Source: Labrenzia sp. DG1229
Lineage (GTDB): Bacteria > Pseudomonadota > Alphaproteobacteria > Rhizobiales > Stappiaceae
Length of the DNA: 34,622 bases
Assembly (NCBI RefSeq): GCF_000521215.1
Contig: NZ_KI928916.1
Coordinates: forward strand, 320,245-354,866
Reading direction: 5' to 3'
Shown here: one piece after another, positions 1 to 6,773 of the stretch
Layout of the letters: every line of letters starts with the position of its first letter
Position numbering within the stretch: position 1 is the first letter of the stretch
Notes under the pieces: generated by a model
Seen by the model: only the letters and a program-made list of their open reading frames with translations
What the model was told of the DNA's origin: nothing
Databases searched by the model: none
Position numbers and translations under genes: made by a program

Positions 1-1252
1 TGTCATGTCGACATTCGGATGGTAGCCGAACAGACCAAGCTAAGGGCAGCGCAAGTCCGGTTGCAACAGCAAGCGCTGCCTTGGATTGAAAGGCCATGAC
101 CGAAAACAGCCTGGAAGCTTCCTGTTGCCGCCCATCAGCTTCAATATGGTCCGCAAGCAGGGCCGGAGGCAGTGCGAGATCCGCGCCAAGAGCGAGACCT
201 GAAAATGCGCAGACCACGCCATAGGCGACCAGATCTCCCTCCTGAAGCAAGGCCGCCCAGCAGAAGGTGAAAATCGCTGCAGCGAGAGAGAATTGCCACG
301 CACGCAGTTTCCCGAATTTTCGCGCCGCGGTTGTCCAGAGCGGCATCGACAGCGCACCGGCAAGAAAATAGATCAGCAAAAAGAGACCGGTATAGGCCTC
401 GGCATCAAGACGGTCCCGAATGAAAAAGAGAACGAGAACGGCGGGAACCGCACTGGCAAAAGTGTTGAGGAATACAAGCGCGAAGAACAGTGCCCGCCAT
501 CTGTTTTTCAAAAGTGGCAGCCAACTCTTCCGCTGACCATGATTTGCAGGAACATCAAGTGGAGCGGTTTGCATCCAGCGCACAAGCAGCCAGAGCGTAC
601 CGCAAAGCAGGGGTAGATAGACCAGCGACAGCCAGTGAAATGCCTCGGTGGCGCCGACAACCTGCATGAGCACCGGCGGGGTTACGGCCGCAACAAGAAG
701 TCCGATCAGACCTATCGCTTCGCGACTGGCGGTGATTTTCGTGCGTTGGCCGGATGTTGTTCGCCAGAGACCGCCCAGAGCCTGAAAGTTGATGGACACG
801 ACAGAAAAACCCGTGGTGCAAATCAATACGGATATTGCGAACCAGAGCACAGGAGCTGATGCGACCGGATGAAAAAGCATCCAGAACCCGGCTCCGAGCA
901 GGATCGTGCCGAATGCCAGAATTGCAGAACGAAATGCATGGAACCTGTCGCTCAGGCTGCCGATAAACGGATCTTGAACGGCGTCGATCAACCGGAGAGC
1001 AAGAAGAACCGAACCGAGTGTTGCCAAGGGAAGCTGCATCGACACCGCATAAAAATCGGGGGCATGCAGGTAGATGGGCAATCCGACGAATGCCAGGGGA
1101 AACGCCATGGCGCCGTAGCGGGCGAGACTTGAGCTTCCGATGTGCTGGTCAACCGGGATCGCGTAAGGTCCTTCTGCTTCACCGTCACGCAATTCCGGTT
1201 GTCGGTATGTGTTGTCTGATATTGCTGTCGTTTCCTGCCCGCGACGGTTCAC
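1..1252 (-). CDS. GPH/MelB-like MFS cation symporter, C-terminus beyond window
   Basis: The minus strand is open from 1252 to near position 41 and encodes hydrophobic helices with the layout of the glycoside-pentoside-hexuronide:cation symporter family. The N-terminal helix region contains YGAMAFPLAFVGLPIYLHAP, followed by a DPFIGSLSDR motif, the family's conserved loop between helices 2 and 3. I place the start at the GTG at 1252-1250, whose last two bases begin the TGA stop of the upstream gene (a GTGA overlap), implying translational coupling. The first internal ATG (about 1110) would cut off the conserved first helix. Near 41 the reading frame seems to shift: removing one base (the T at 41) restores ALPLLGLFGYHPNVDM, a normal continuation of this family, whereas as written the frame leaves family similarity. 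The gene runs off the left edge. Substrate unknown; a MelB-like protein of this kind sits in the singlet-oxygen-induced operon of Rhodobacter. Confidence 0.8.
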   Translation of the reverse strand, partial: MNRRGQETTAISDNTYRQPELRDGEAEGPYAIPVDQHIGSSSLARYGAMAFPLAFVGLPIYLHAPDFYAVSMQLPLATLGSVLLALRLIDAVQDPFIGSLSDRFHAFRSAILAFGTILLGAGFWMLFHPVASAPVLWFAISVLICTTGFSVVSINFQALGGLWRTTSGQRTKITASREAIGLIGLLVAAVTPPVLMQVVGATEAFHWLSLVYLPLLCGTLWLLVRWMQTAPLDVPANHGQRKSWLPLLKNRWRALFFALVFLNTFASAVPAVLVLFFIRDRLDAEAYTGLFLLIYFLAGALSMPLWTTAARKFGKLRAWQFSLAAAIFTFCWAALLQEGDLVAYGVVCAFSGLALGADLALPPALLADHIEADGRQQEASRLFSVMAFQSKAALAVATGLALPLAWSVRLPSECRHD

Positions 1253-1809
1253 GAACCGGATCCGACCAGTCTGGTACGAAGGCCCGGGTTCCGCGTCTTG
1301 TTCCCCAACCAGATCGAGAAGAAATTCCTGGTAAAGGCTGCATCGCTGATCGTGCCGATCTTGCGTCCGTCGAGGAAGAAGGCTGTACTTCCCTTTGCTG
1401 TTCTAACCCCGGTGATTGATTGACCTGGGGAAACATTCGGGAAGATGGCAAGCATCTGTTTTTCCCAGGATGCGAGCTGACCTGCCGAGGCACCGCCCTG
1501 CCGCTTGATCTCCTTCACCGAACTTTCGGCAATGTCCTGACCCTTGAAGTTTCGCAAATAGGTCAACTTGAGAGCGAACGGACTTGAGGCACTGTAGACG
1601 CCGTTCGGAGCATAGAGTTCCGCGTCGAACACCTTGAAACCGAGATAGGTCATGCGGCCCTTGCCGACCAGTTCGGCGGAGGGGACGGAACGCGCGGCGG
1701 AACCGAGATCCGCTGCAGCCTGCGTCGGAGTGAGAATTGTTGCGGACAAGAACAGGCACAAAAAAGCAAATATCGACCAGTTCATGGCTTGCATCGAATT
1801 ACGCGACAT
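1249..1809 (-). CDS. chalcone isomerase-like family protein, exported
   Basis: A 186-residue protein starting at ATG 1809, preceded by GAAGGGG eight bases upstream, a better site than the start at 1848. Residues 1-33 form a signal peptide (MSRNSM.. then a leucine-rich core ending TPTQAAA). The mature part carries the signature of the bacterial chalcone-isomerase-like family: a LVGKGRMTYLGFKVFDAELY strand block, then LKLTYLRNFKGQDIAESSV, a RQGG turn, FPNVSPGQSITGV and an FFLDGRKIG strand near the C-terminus. These bacterial relatives share the fold but are not known to make flavonoids; a role near lipids or fatty acids is an inference. It is the first gene of a minus-strand operon with the MFS transporter, which it overlaps by four bases. 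A possible ECF-sigma promoter lies 44 bases upstream. Family assignment is confident; function is not. Confidence 0.85.
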   Translation of the reverse strand: MSRNSMQAMNWSIFAFLCLFLSATILTPTQAAADLGSAARSVPSAELVGKGRMTYLGFKVFDAELYAPNGVYSASSPFALKLTYLRNFKGQDIAESSVKEIKRQGGASAGQLASWEKQMLAIFPNVSPGQSITGVRTAKGSTAFFLDGRKIGTISDAAFTRNFFSIWLGNKTRNPGLRTRLVGSGS

Positions 1810-1852
1810 CGTCGACACCCCTTCGGATGATATTGATATTGACCACACCAGC

Positions 1853-1881
1853 TCTTACGCAAGGCAAGTCGCGACGGATCG
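1853..1881 (-). promoter_or_regulatory. putative ChrR/RpoE (singlet-oxygen) type ECF sigma promoter
   Basis: Read on the minus strand, CGATCC (1881-1876) is followed by exactly 18 bases and TAAGA (1857-1853). The consensus recalled for the Rhodobacter RpoE-ChrR regulon is TGATCC-N18-TAAGA, so one base differs. The -10 element lies 44 bases before the start codon at 1809, leaving room for a normal leader. The downstream genes match families found in ChrR-linked clusters, which supports the call. No transcription data are available. Confidence 0.55.
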
Positions 1882-1920
1882 CTTTAAAGGCCTCAAACTG
1901 GCCGAACAACGCTTCAGGCT

Positions 1921-1939
1921 TGCAATTCTCGCAATTGCA
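1921..1939. repeat. short inverted repeat, operator-like
   Basis: TGCAATT, five bases (CTCGC), then AATTGCA: perfect 7-base arms. It sits 40 bases upstream of the putative -35 element at 1876-1881, where an activator or repressor site would lie. Short AT-rich palindromes also arise by chance. Confidence 0.35.
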
Positions 1940-2224
1940 CGACAGTCATGTTTCCTTTGAAAATTCGATGCATTATACTGGGAATAGATTAACTGGCGTC
2001 CCGGAGGGCTGCGCCAGGCTATCCAATCGCCTGAAAAGTTCTAGATACACCGGAATTGGTCCGGCGAAACTTCCGCGATATCGGTAAAGGATCTCGAACG
2101 GACCCGGTACCAGTCGCCAGGTCAGATTTTGAATGCTCAGTCCCTGCCGAGTGCGTATTCAAAACCTGACGACATTCATGATGTCCCGGAACAGGGTTCC
2201 GGGGATAGAGTCCGGACAAGTGCC

Positions 2225-2521
2225 ATGAGTGAAACCGACTTGAAACTGAAACAAAAGACGAAAGTCCAGAAGCCGAAACTCTACAAGGTCATTCTGGTAA
2301 ACGACGATTACACGCCGCGCGAATTTGTCGTCCTGATCCTGAAGGCGGAATTCAGGCTGGACATGGCACAGGCGGAAGTCGTCATGCTGACGGCGCATCA
2401 GAAGGGGGTCTGTGTCGTCTCAGTCTATCCCAAGGACGTTGCAGAAACGAAAGCAACGCGCGCAATTGATGCCGCGAGCCAAATGGGTTATCCGCTGCAG
2501 TTCACCGTGGAGCCGGAGTAA
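2225..2521 (+). CDS. clpS: ClpS2-like ATP-dependent Clp protease adaptor
   Basis: A 98-residue adaptor that binds the N-domain of ClpA and delivers N-degron substrates to ClpAP. The start at ATG 2225 gives MSETDLKLKQ.., a basic unstructured tail followed by the conserved KPKLYKVILVNDDYTPREFV core, matching the family length; the open frame extends back to 2129 but that part has no ClpS character. The NDDYT and TAHQKG motifs (substrate pocket, with the His that contacts the substrate amino group) are present, as is the VAETKATRA block. The residue normally Met in NDDYTPMEFV is Arg here, and the ending FTVEPE resembles the second rhizobial paralogue (ClpS2) rather than canonical ClpS. No clpA follows, also as expected for ClpS2. 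It converges on the symporter gene, 31 bases away. Confidence 0.9.
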   Translation: MSETDLKLKQKTKVQKPKLYKVILVNDDYTPREFVVLILKAEFRLDMAQAEVVMLTAHQKGVCVVSVYPKDVAETKATRAIDAASQMGYPLQFTVEPE

Positions 2522-2552
2522 AAACCTGAAAGCTGCCGGACGGGTCCGTATC

Positions 2553-4709
2553 CTAATCAGAAATTTCTGAGTCGACCGGGCTTATCCATCTGCTGTCCAT
2601 GTCCTTCAGAACACCGGCTTTTCGGGACAGGTCCATCCAGTAGTTGAAGTAGGCCGCCAACCCTGGTGAAGAAGGCGGCATCAGATAAGCGAACAGGAAG
2701 CGGCTTGCCGTATCCTCGGGGACAACGGCGGAGTAGCCTTCCAATGATATGGCCAGGGCCCGTGCCTGCTCCCGCGTCCAGAGAGCGGCGTCGACCCCCT
2801 TCAGGTCTTGAAGATTGCTGTAGTTCTCGACGACACGGAGTTTCGCGGATGGAAAACTCCGCTTCGCAAGCGGTATGAGGACCGGGTCATCAAATACAGC
2901 GATCGTGAGGTCGGGGTTTGATGCGATGACAGCCTTTGACTTGAACTCCTCGACCCGGTTTCGCTTCACGACCAGGGCAAGTGGACTTTCGAAATAAGGG
3001 GCACTGACTGTCAGTGAATTCAGCCGCTCATCTGTTATGTACAAACCACCTATGGCTATGTCGAACTTCTTCTGTTCGAGATTTTCAGCGAGGCTTTGCC
3101 AACCGTAGGGAACGAATTCCAGGTCGACATTCATGCTTTGTGAGAAGCGATACATCATCTCGACGTCGTAGCCGACGAGCCGGCCGTCATTGTTCACATA
3201 GGCAAATGGCATCACATTCGGGTTGATACCCACCTTCAGAACACCCGTTGTCTCGATCCGGTCGATCGTATTGATCGCGGTGCCGACTTTCGGATCCTGA
3301 TTACCGGCGTCTGCTGTCTGCTCTGTTTTTGTCGGCAAAAGATTGGTGTTGCTTAACTGCTGCACATAGTCCGGCAAGCTGGCTGCCCGGTAACTGATTT
3401 CCGAATGAAGCGGGACGTGGGTGCCGCCGAGACTTCCGAGCGCCCAGATGCCGGAAAAGGCAGCCGCGGATACGCTCAGCATCAGGATCAGTGCCTTCGG
3501 ATCAAATCGCACCTTGCCGTAGAAAATGAACGTAATGGCCGTTGTGACGAACGCGAAGGCGGAAACCGAAGCGATGACCTGACCATATCGGGTGATCGCC
3601 ATTGTCTCGACATAGAGGTTCGTTGTGCCGGAGGGAAGACCAAGCCAGTCAGCCATAAAGGTGACGGCTCCAATTGATGACGTTGGCGAACCGATGCTTG
3701 AAAGCAGGGTAACGAAGGGCAGCTCCAGCAGTTGCTGCCTTTCGATCGGCAGGTAGTAGTAGAATGCAGCATAAATCAGAAACACCAGGATGAAGAAATT
3801 GCCGATCTGGGCAAGCGGATAGCTGATCGACAAGGATGTTTCGATGATTTCCCGTTGTTGTTGTTCTTTACCGTTATCGTTGCTCAACTTGGCTGCATAT
3901 TGCTGGGCGGCTTTTTGAATCAACGGAAGGGCCGCAACGGAGAGGGATGTCACTACCGCAACCATGAAGGCTTCCCGTAATCCTGACATGACTTCCCGAT
4001 AAGTAAGCGGCAGGAAGACGGTCAGCAACATCGGGAAAACCCAGAGCGCGAGCACTAGTGAACTCAGCATCACGACCGCGATATAGATTGAAAGGGCGGC
4101 AAAGCCGGTCAGGCTGACGGAATTGATGGATTCAGCAAAGAGCGCGCATACGCCCAGCGGTGCCAGATAAACGATCCAGCCCCAGATACGAATGCAGGCG
4201 TTGCGGACTATGGTCAGAATTTCAAGCAGCGGCGTTGGCTTGACGCTGTGCTGGATAGCGATGCCGAAGATCACGCCGATAAGCACAACGGACGGAATAT
4301 AGTTCTGGCTGAGAGCCTCGAAGAAATTGTCCGGGACCAGCAAATTGACCAGCGAGGTGGCTGACCCCCTGTCATTCGGCAGACTTGCTGAAAAGTCGAC
4401 GACCGTTGCGGTGCCGACCAGCGGGACAGTTGAGGCCGCGACAATCAGAAACGCGAATGTCACTCCCCAGAGCAGAAGGTAGACCGGCCAGCTCTTGCGG
4501 AAGAGAGTGAGGGCGATGTCCGGCGACAGGCGACCGAGACCAAGTAAAAGAGAAGACACGAGGTAGGGAAGAACCACCACCTCCATCAACCGGATGTAAA
4601 CGTCGCCGAACGGTTGGAGAAAGTGCGTGAGCGCGGGACTGAAGGAACCGACGAGGATCCCGATCGCGCCGCCGACCAGAACGAGGAGGGGCAGCAGTTT
4701 GCTATTCAC
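2553..4709 (-). CDS. sodium:dicarboxylate-type symporter fused to a periplasmic amino-acid-type binding domain
   Basis: 718 residues, against about 420-450 for ordinary symporters of this family. Residues 1-400 are a DAACS/SDF symporter: MNSKLLPLLVLVGGAIGILVG begins helix 1, VVTSLSVAALPLIQ (about 250-265) resembles re-entrant hairpin 1, and LLSSIGSPTSSIGAVTF (about 330-350) hairpin 2. An extra hydrophobic segment (about 405-425, ALILMLSVSAAAFSGIWAL) should carry the chain across the membrane. After a linker of about 60 residues, residues 484-705 are a family 3 solute-binding domain: GVLKVGINPNVMPFAYVN, LVGYDVEMM, KKFDIAIGGLYITDERL, VSAPYFESPLALVV. The fusion should place a Venus-flytrap domain over a transporter that normally works alone. 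It starts at ATG 4709 and converges with clpS2. The substrate is probably an amino acid or dicarboxylate, not determinable here. Confidence 0.88.
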   Translation of the reverse strand: MNSKLLPLLVLVGGAIGILVGSFSPALTHFLQPFGDVYIRLMEVVVLPYLVSSLLLGLGRLSPDIALTLFRKSWPVYLLLWGVTFAFLIVAASTVPLVGTATVVDFSASLPNDRGSATSLVNLLVPDNFFEALSQNYIPSVVLIGVIFGIAIQHSVKPTPLLEILTIVRNACIRIWGWIVYLAPLGVCALFAESINSVSLTGFAALSIYIAVVMLSSLVLALWVFPMLLTVFLPLTYREVMSGLREAFMVAVVTSLSVAALPLIQKAAQQYAAKLSNDNGKEQQQREIIETSLSISYPLAQIGNFFILVFLIYAAFYYYLPIERQQLLELPFVTLLSSIGSPTSSIGAVTFMADWLGLPSGTTNLYVETMAITRYGQVIASVSAFAFVTTAITFIFYGKVRFDPKALILMLSVSAAAFSGIWALGSLGGTHVPLHSEISYRAASLPDYVQQLSNTNLLPTKTEQTADAGNQDPKVGTAINTIDRIETTGVLKVGINPNVMPFAYVNNDGRLVGYDVEMMYRFSQSMNVDLEFVPYGWQSLAENLEQKKFDIAIGGLYITDERLNSLTVSAPYFESPLALVVKRNRVEEFKSKAVIASNPDLTIAVFDDPVLIPLAKRSFPSAKLRVVENYSNLQDLKGVDAALWTREQARALAISLEGYSAVVPEDTASRFLFAYLMPPSSPGLAAYFNYWMDLSRKAGVLKDMDSRWISPVDSEISD

Positions 4710-4805
4710 AAAGAGCGCTCCTCAACTTCGGGTAGCCTTGAGCCACGTCGTGCGGACCCGCCTCCAAGACCCCTGCAGAAAGAACAGAAGATGAAAATTT
4801 CGCAC

Positions 4806-4835
4806 TATCGGTCAACAGTGCACTGCCGACCGATA
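4806..4835. repeat. nested inverted repeat between coiled-coil gene and symporter gene
   Basis: Outer arms TATCGGTC (4806-4813) and GACCGATA (4828-4835) are perfect 8-base complements. They enclose CAGTGCACTG (4816-4825), itself a perfect palindrome. It lies 97 bases before the symporter start at 4709 and 48 bases past the end of the coiled-coil gene at 4883. It could be an operator for the symporter or a transcription end; there is no T-run on the minus strand, which favours an operator. Confidence 0.5.
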
Positions 4836-4882
4836 ACGTCAGGGAATTGAATACCTGGCGGTGAGGCGCTGTCCGAATGTCT

Positions 4883-6370
4883 TCAGTCGCGCAGCTTGAC
4901 GATCTTGTCGTCACCATCGCCCGGAGCGTCGTCATCCGGTCCTTCGCCATCCGTCGCCGATGCGTCGGCATCCAGGTCAAGAGGTTCGATTGCGCTGTCG
5001 AATGGTTCCGTGATCCCGAGTTCGGTCGCAGGGTCATAGGTTTCGGTGAGGCCGAGTTCTTCAGCCGGTCCCTTGCCCTCTATGGCCATTTGATAGTTGG
5101 TGATCACGGACTTCAGCTGGGTGATCTGCTCATTGGCCGTATCCACCTGGATCTTGTAACGCTGAAGGCGTTTGTTCTCATCGACCAGGTCTTCAAGGTT
5201 GTCAGCGAACTTCTGGTTCTGGTTGCGCTGATGATTGAGATCCGTGAGCGCCGAATTGTACCGCAGGTTGACCTCGCGCAGCTTGGCGTTGGTCGCCATC
5301 AGCTCGTTGCGGTCCTTTTCGTGGTTGGTCTGTGCACTGTCGAGCAGATGCTCGATTTCCTGCATGCGCTTCAGAATATCGCGACTGCGTTCCTTCAGCG
5401 TTGAATTTTCGCGTGCCATTTCCTGCAGGGACTGGGCACCGATCCGGCGCTGGGAGGACAGGTTCTCGATTTCAGCGTTCAATGCATAGATCTCGTTGTC
5501 ATGCTTGCGCTGCTCTTCTTCCAGACGGGATTTGGCGTAGGTCAATTCCTGGTTGGCAACGTCGAGATGCGATTTCAGATCAATGTTGTCGTTGCGGAAC
5601 TCGATCAGCTCGCGTTTGGCCGATTCCAGTTCGCTGGTCGATTGATTGTTCTTGCGGATTTCATCTTCCAGAAGCTTGGCGCTCTCCGAAAGGTTCTGCT
5701 GCAGTTCCTTTTCCCGGTGTTTGATCGCATCCAGGTCCTCTTGCAGCCCTTCCGAGTGCCGCTCGAGGGTCTCGTGCTTGGCCATCAGGTCGTTCAGCTT
5801 GCCGCTAAGTTCGGCGACCTGGGCATTGGCTTCCACGAGCGTCGCGCTCTGGATCCGGTATTCGTCGTTGACCCTCTTGTTGTTGTCGCGGATCGTGACG
5901 ATATCGTTGCGGGCCGTTTCCAGCGCGGTTCGTGTTTCGGTGGCGCGCTTGCGCAGAGAATGGACTTCAGCCTGGGCGTCTTCCAGCTGCGTCGTCAAAG
6001 ACCTGACCTTGTGGTCAGCGTCGAGCAGGTCCGTGGAAATTTTGGCATTTTCGGATTTCAGCCGGACTTCGGTCTCGACGCTGTGTCGCGAGGTTTCAAT
6101 GTACTCGGACATCATGCGGATACTGGTCTGGCTTTCCGAAGCAAAGGCCGCCATCTGGTCGAACATCTGGTTGAGCCCGCCGACACGCGACTTCAGCCCG
6201 TCCAGATGGTTCATCTTTTCCTGCATCTTCAGGGCGAAGGGCGACAGCTTTTCAACGTTGCCAGTTGGTTCCGGCGTTTCCGGTACCACCGCTTTCTCTG
6301 TTTCCACGCTTGTCTCGGCCCGCTGCTCATGGCCACCGCCCGGGCGCGGGGACTTCGAGAAAATGCCCAT
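4883..6370 (-). CDS. long coiled-coil protein, possible intermediate-filament-like/polar organiser
   Basis: 495 residues with no enzyme motifs, signal peptide or membrane segment. A short N-terminal head (MGIFSKSPRPGGG.., about 1-40) leads into an almost uninterrupted heptad-rich helix from about 45 to 425, rich in E, K, Q, L and A, with a GLKSRVGGLNQMFDQMAAF segment near its start. The tail (430-495) is acidic and disordered and ends DDKIVKLRD. Head, rod and tail recall crescentin-like bacterial intermediate-filament proteins, but I cannot show homology from sequence alone. The start at ATG 6370 has AGGAG seven bases upstream. A perfect CtrA-type box lies 53 bases further upstream, so cell-cycle control of a structural or polar protein is a reasonable inference. 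The gene is alone in its transcription unit. Confidence 0.75.
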   Translation of the reverse strand: MGIFSKSPRPGGGHEQRAETSVETEKAVVPETPEPTGNVEKLSPFALKMQEKMNHLDGLKSRVGGLNQMFDQMAAFASESQTSIRMMSEYIETSRHSVETEVRLKSENAKISTDLLDADHKVRSLTTQLEDAQAEVHSLRKRATETRTALETARNDIVTIRDNNKRVNDEYRIQSATLVEANAQVAELSGKLNDLMAKHETLERHSEGLQEDLDAIKHREKELQQNLSESAKLLEDEIRKNNQSTSELESAKRELIEFRNDNIDLKSHLDVANQELTYAKSRLEEEQRKHDNEIYALNAEIENLSSQRRIGAQSLQEMARENSTLKERSRDILKRMQEIEHLLDSAQTNHEKDRNELMATNAKLREVNLRYNSALTDLNHQRNQNQKFADNLEDLVDENKRLQRYKIQVDTANEQITQLKSVITNYQMAIEGKGPAEELGLTETYDPATELGITEPFDSAIEPLDLDADASATDGEGPDDDAPGDGDDKIVKLRD

Positions 6371-6422
6371 TCCTGTCTCCTGAATTTCTTGCCGGCGCCG
6401 CTCCGGCGAAATTTGCTAGATG

Positions 6423-6438
6423 TTAATCCTTTATTAAC
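6423..6438 (-). promoter_or_regulatory. full CtrA-type binding box
   Basis: TTAA (6423-6426), seven bases, then TTAAC (6434-6438): an exact match to the TTAA-N7-TTAAC consensus of the alphaproteobacterial cell-cycle regulator CtrA. The base before it is G, so the box is GTTAA-N7-TTAAC and matches on both strands. It ends 53 bases upstream of the coiled-coil start codon, overlapping where that gene's promoter should be. Confidence 0.7.
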
Positions 6439-6548
6439 CCATCTGCTACGGTCGTTTCAACGACTCACACCGGGTGGAGTGAAGAATATATCGGGATATC
6501 TTGGCCCAAGAAGCGAAATGTCCCCGACCGGCAACCGGGTTTAAACCT

Positions 6549-6557
6549 ATGGTTAAC
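6549..6557 (-). promoter_or_regulatory. CtrA-type half-site
   Basis: On the minus strand this reads GTTAACCAT, containing TTAACCAT, the half-site motif reported for CtrA targets in Caulobacter. A TTAA lies eight bases away (6541-6544), one base off the spacing of a full box. It is 179 bases upstream of the coiled-coil gene and supports the call of the full box at 6423-6438. Confidence 0.45.
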
Positions 6558-6773
6558 ATTTCGATGAGGGGCGGTTGTATCGCCCTGAGCAGGTCTTCGG
6601 AAAAACTGCGAATATTGCCGCCGGGGTAATTTACGGCGGTTTTCGATGAGTCTTCCAGCAAGCAGGGCCACCCGATTGCTTGACAGCCTTCGCTGCCACT
6701 CAGGATGATTTCCGGTTTCCGGACTATTGTGGAGCGCTGGTGCGCTTTTGGTACTGTCGAATTTTCCGCTTCG

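Larger units (their letters stand above)
1810..2224. other. divergent intergenic region between the chalcone isomerase-like gene and clpS2
   Basis: 415 bases without a convincing gene. It holds the ECF-type promoter at 1853-1881 for the leftward operon and a small inverted repeat at 1921-1939. The right half (about 1960-2224) must contain the clpS2 promoter, but I see no strong -35/-10 pair. Open frames crossing it, including an in-frame upstream extension of clpS2 from 2129, lack family similarity. Confidence 0.6.
6371..6773. other. intergenic regulatory region of the coiled-coil gene
   Basis: 403 bases with no supported gene. It carries a full CtrA-type box (6423-6438), a second CtrA-type half-site (6549-6557) and two GANTC sites (GACTC at 6462-6466 and GAGTC at 6648-6652), the target of the cell-cycle methylase CcrM. 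The right part must also hold the end of the agmatine deiminase transcript; I see no clear terminator. Confidence 0.6.

Noticed and set aside
2537..2570. Terminator between convergent clpS2 and symporter genes
   Set aside because: CGGAC-GG-GTCCG and the palindrome TCAGAAATTTCTGA exist, but the first stem is only five bases with a two-base loop and the second is inside the symporter coding end; no T-run.
5501..6544. 347-codon open frame opposite the coiled-coil gene
   Set aside because: Shadow of the Glu/Leu/Lys-rich coiled-coil codons; the minus-strand gene has a good ribosome site and upstream regulatory sites.
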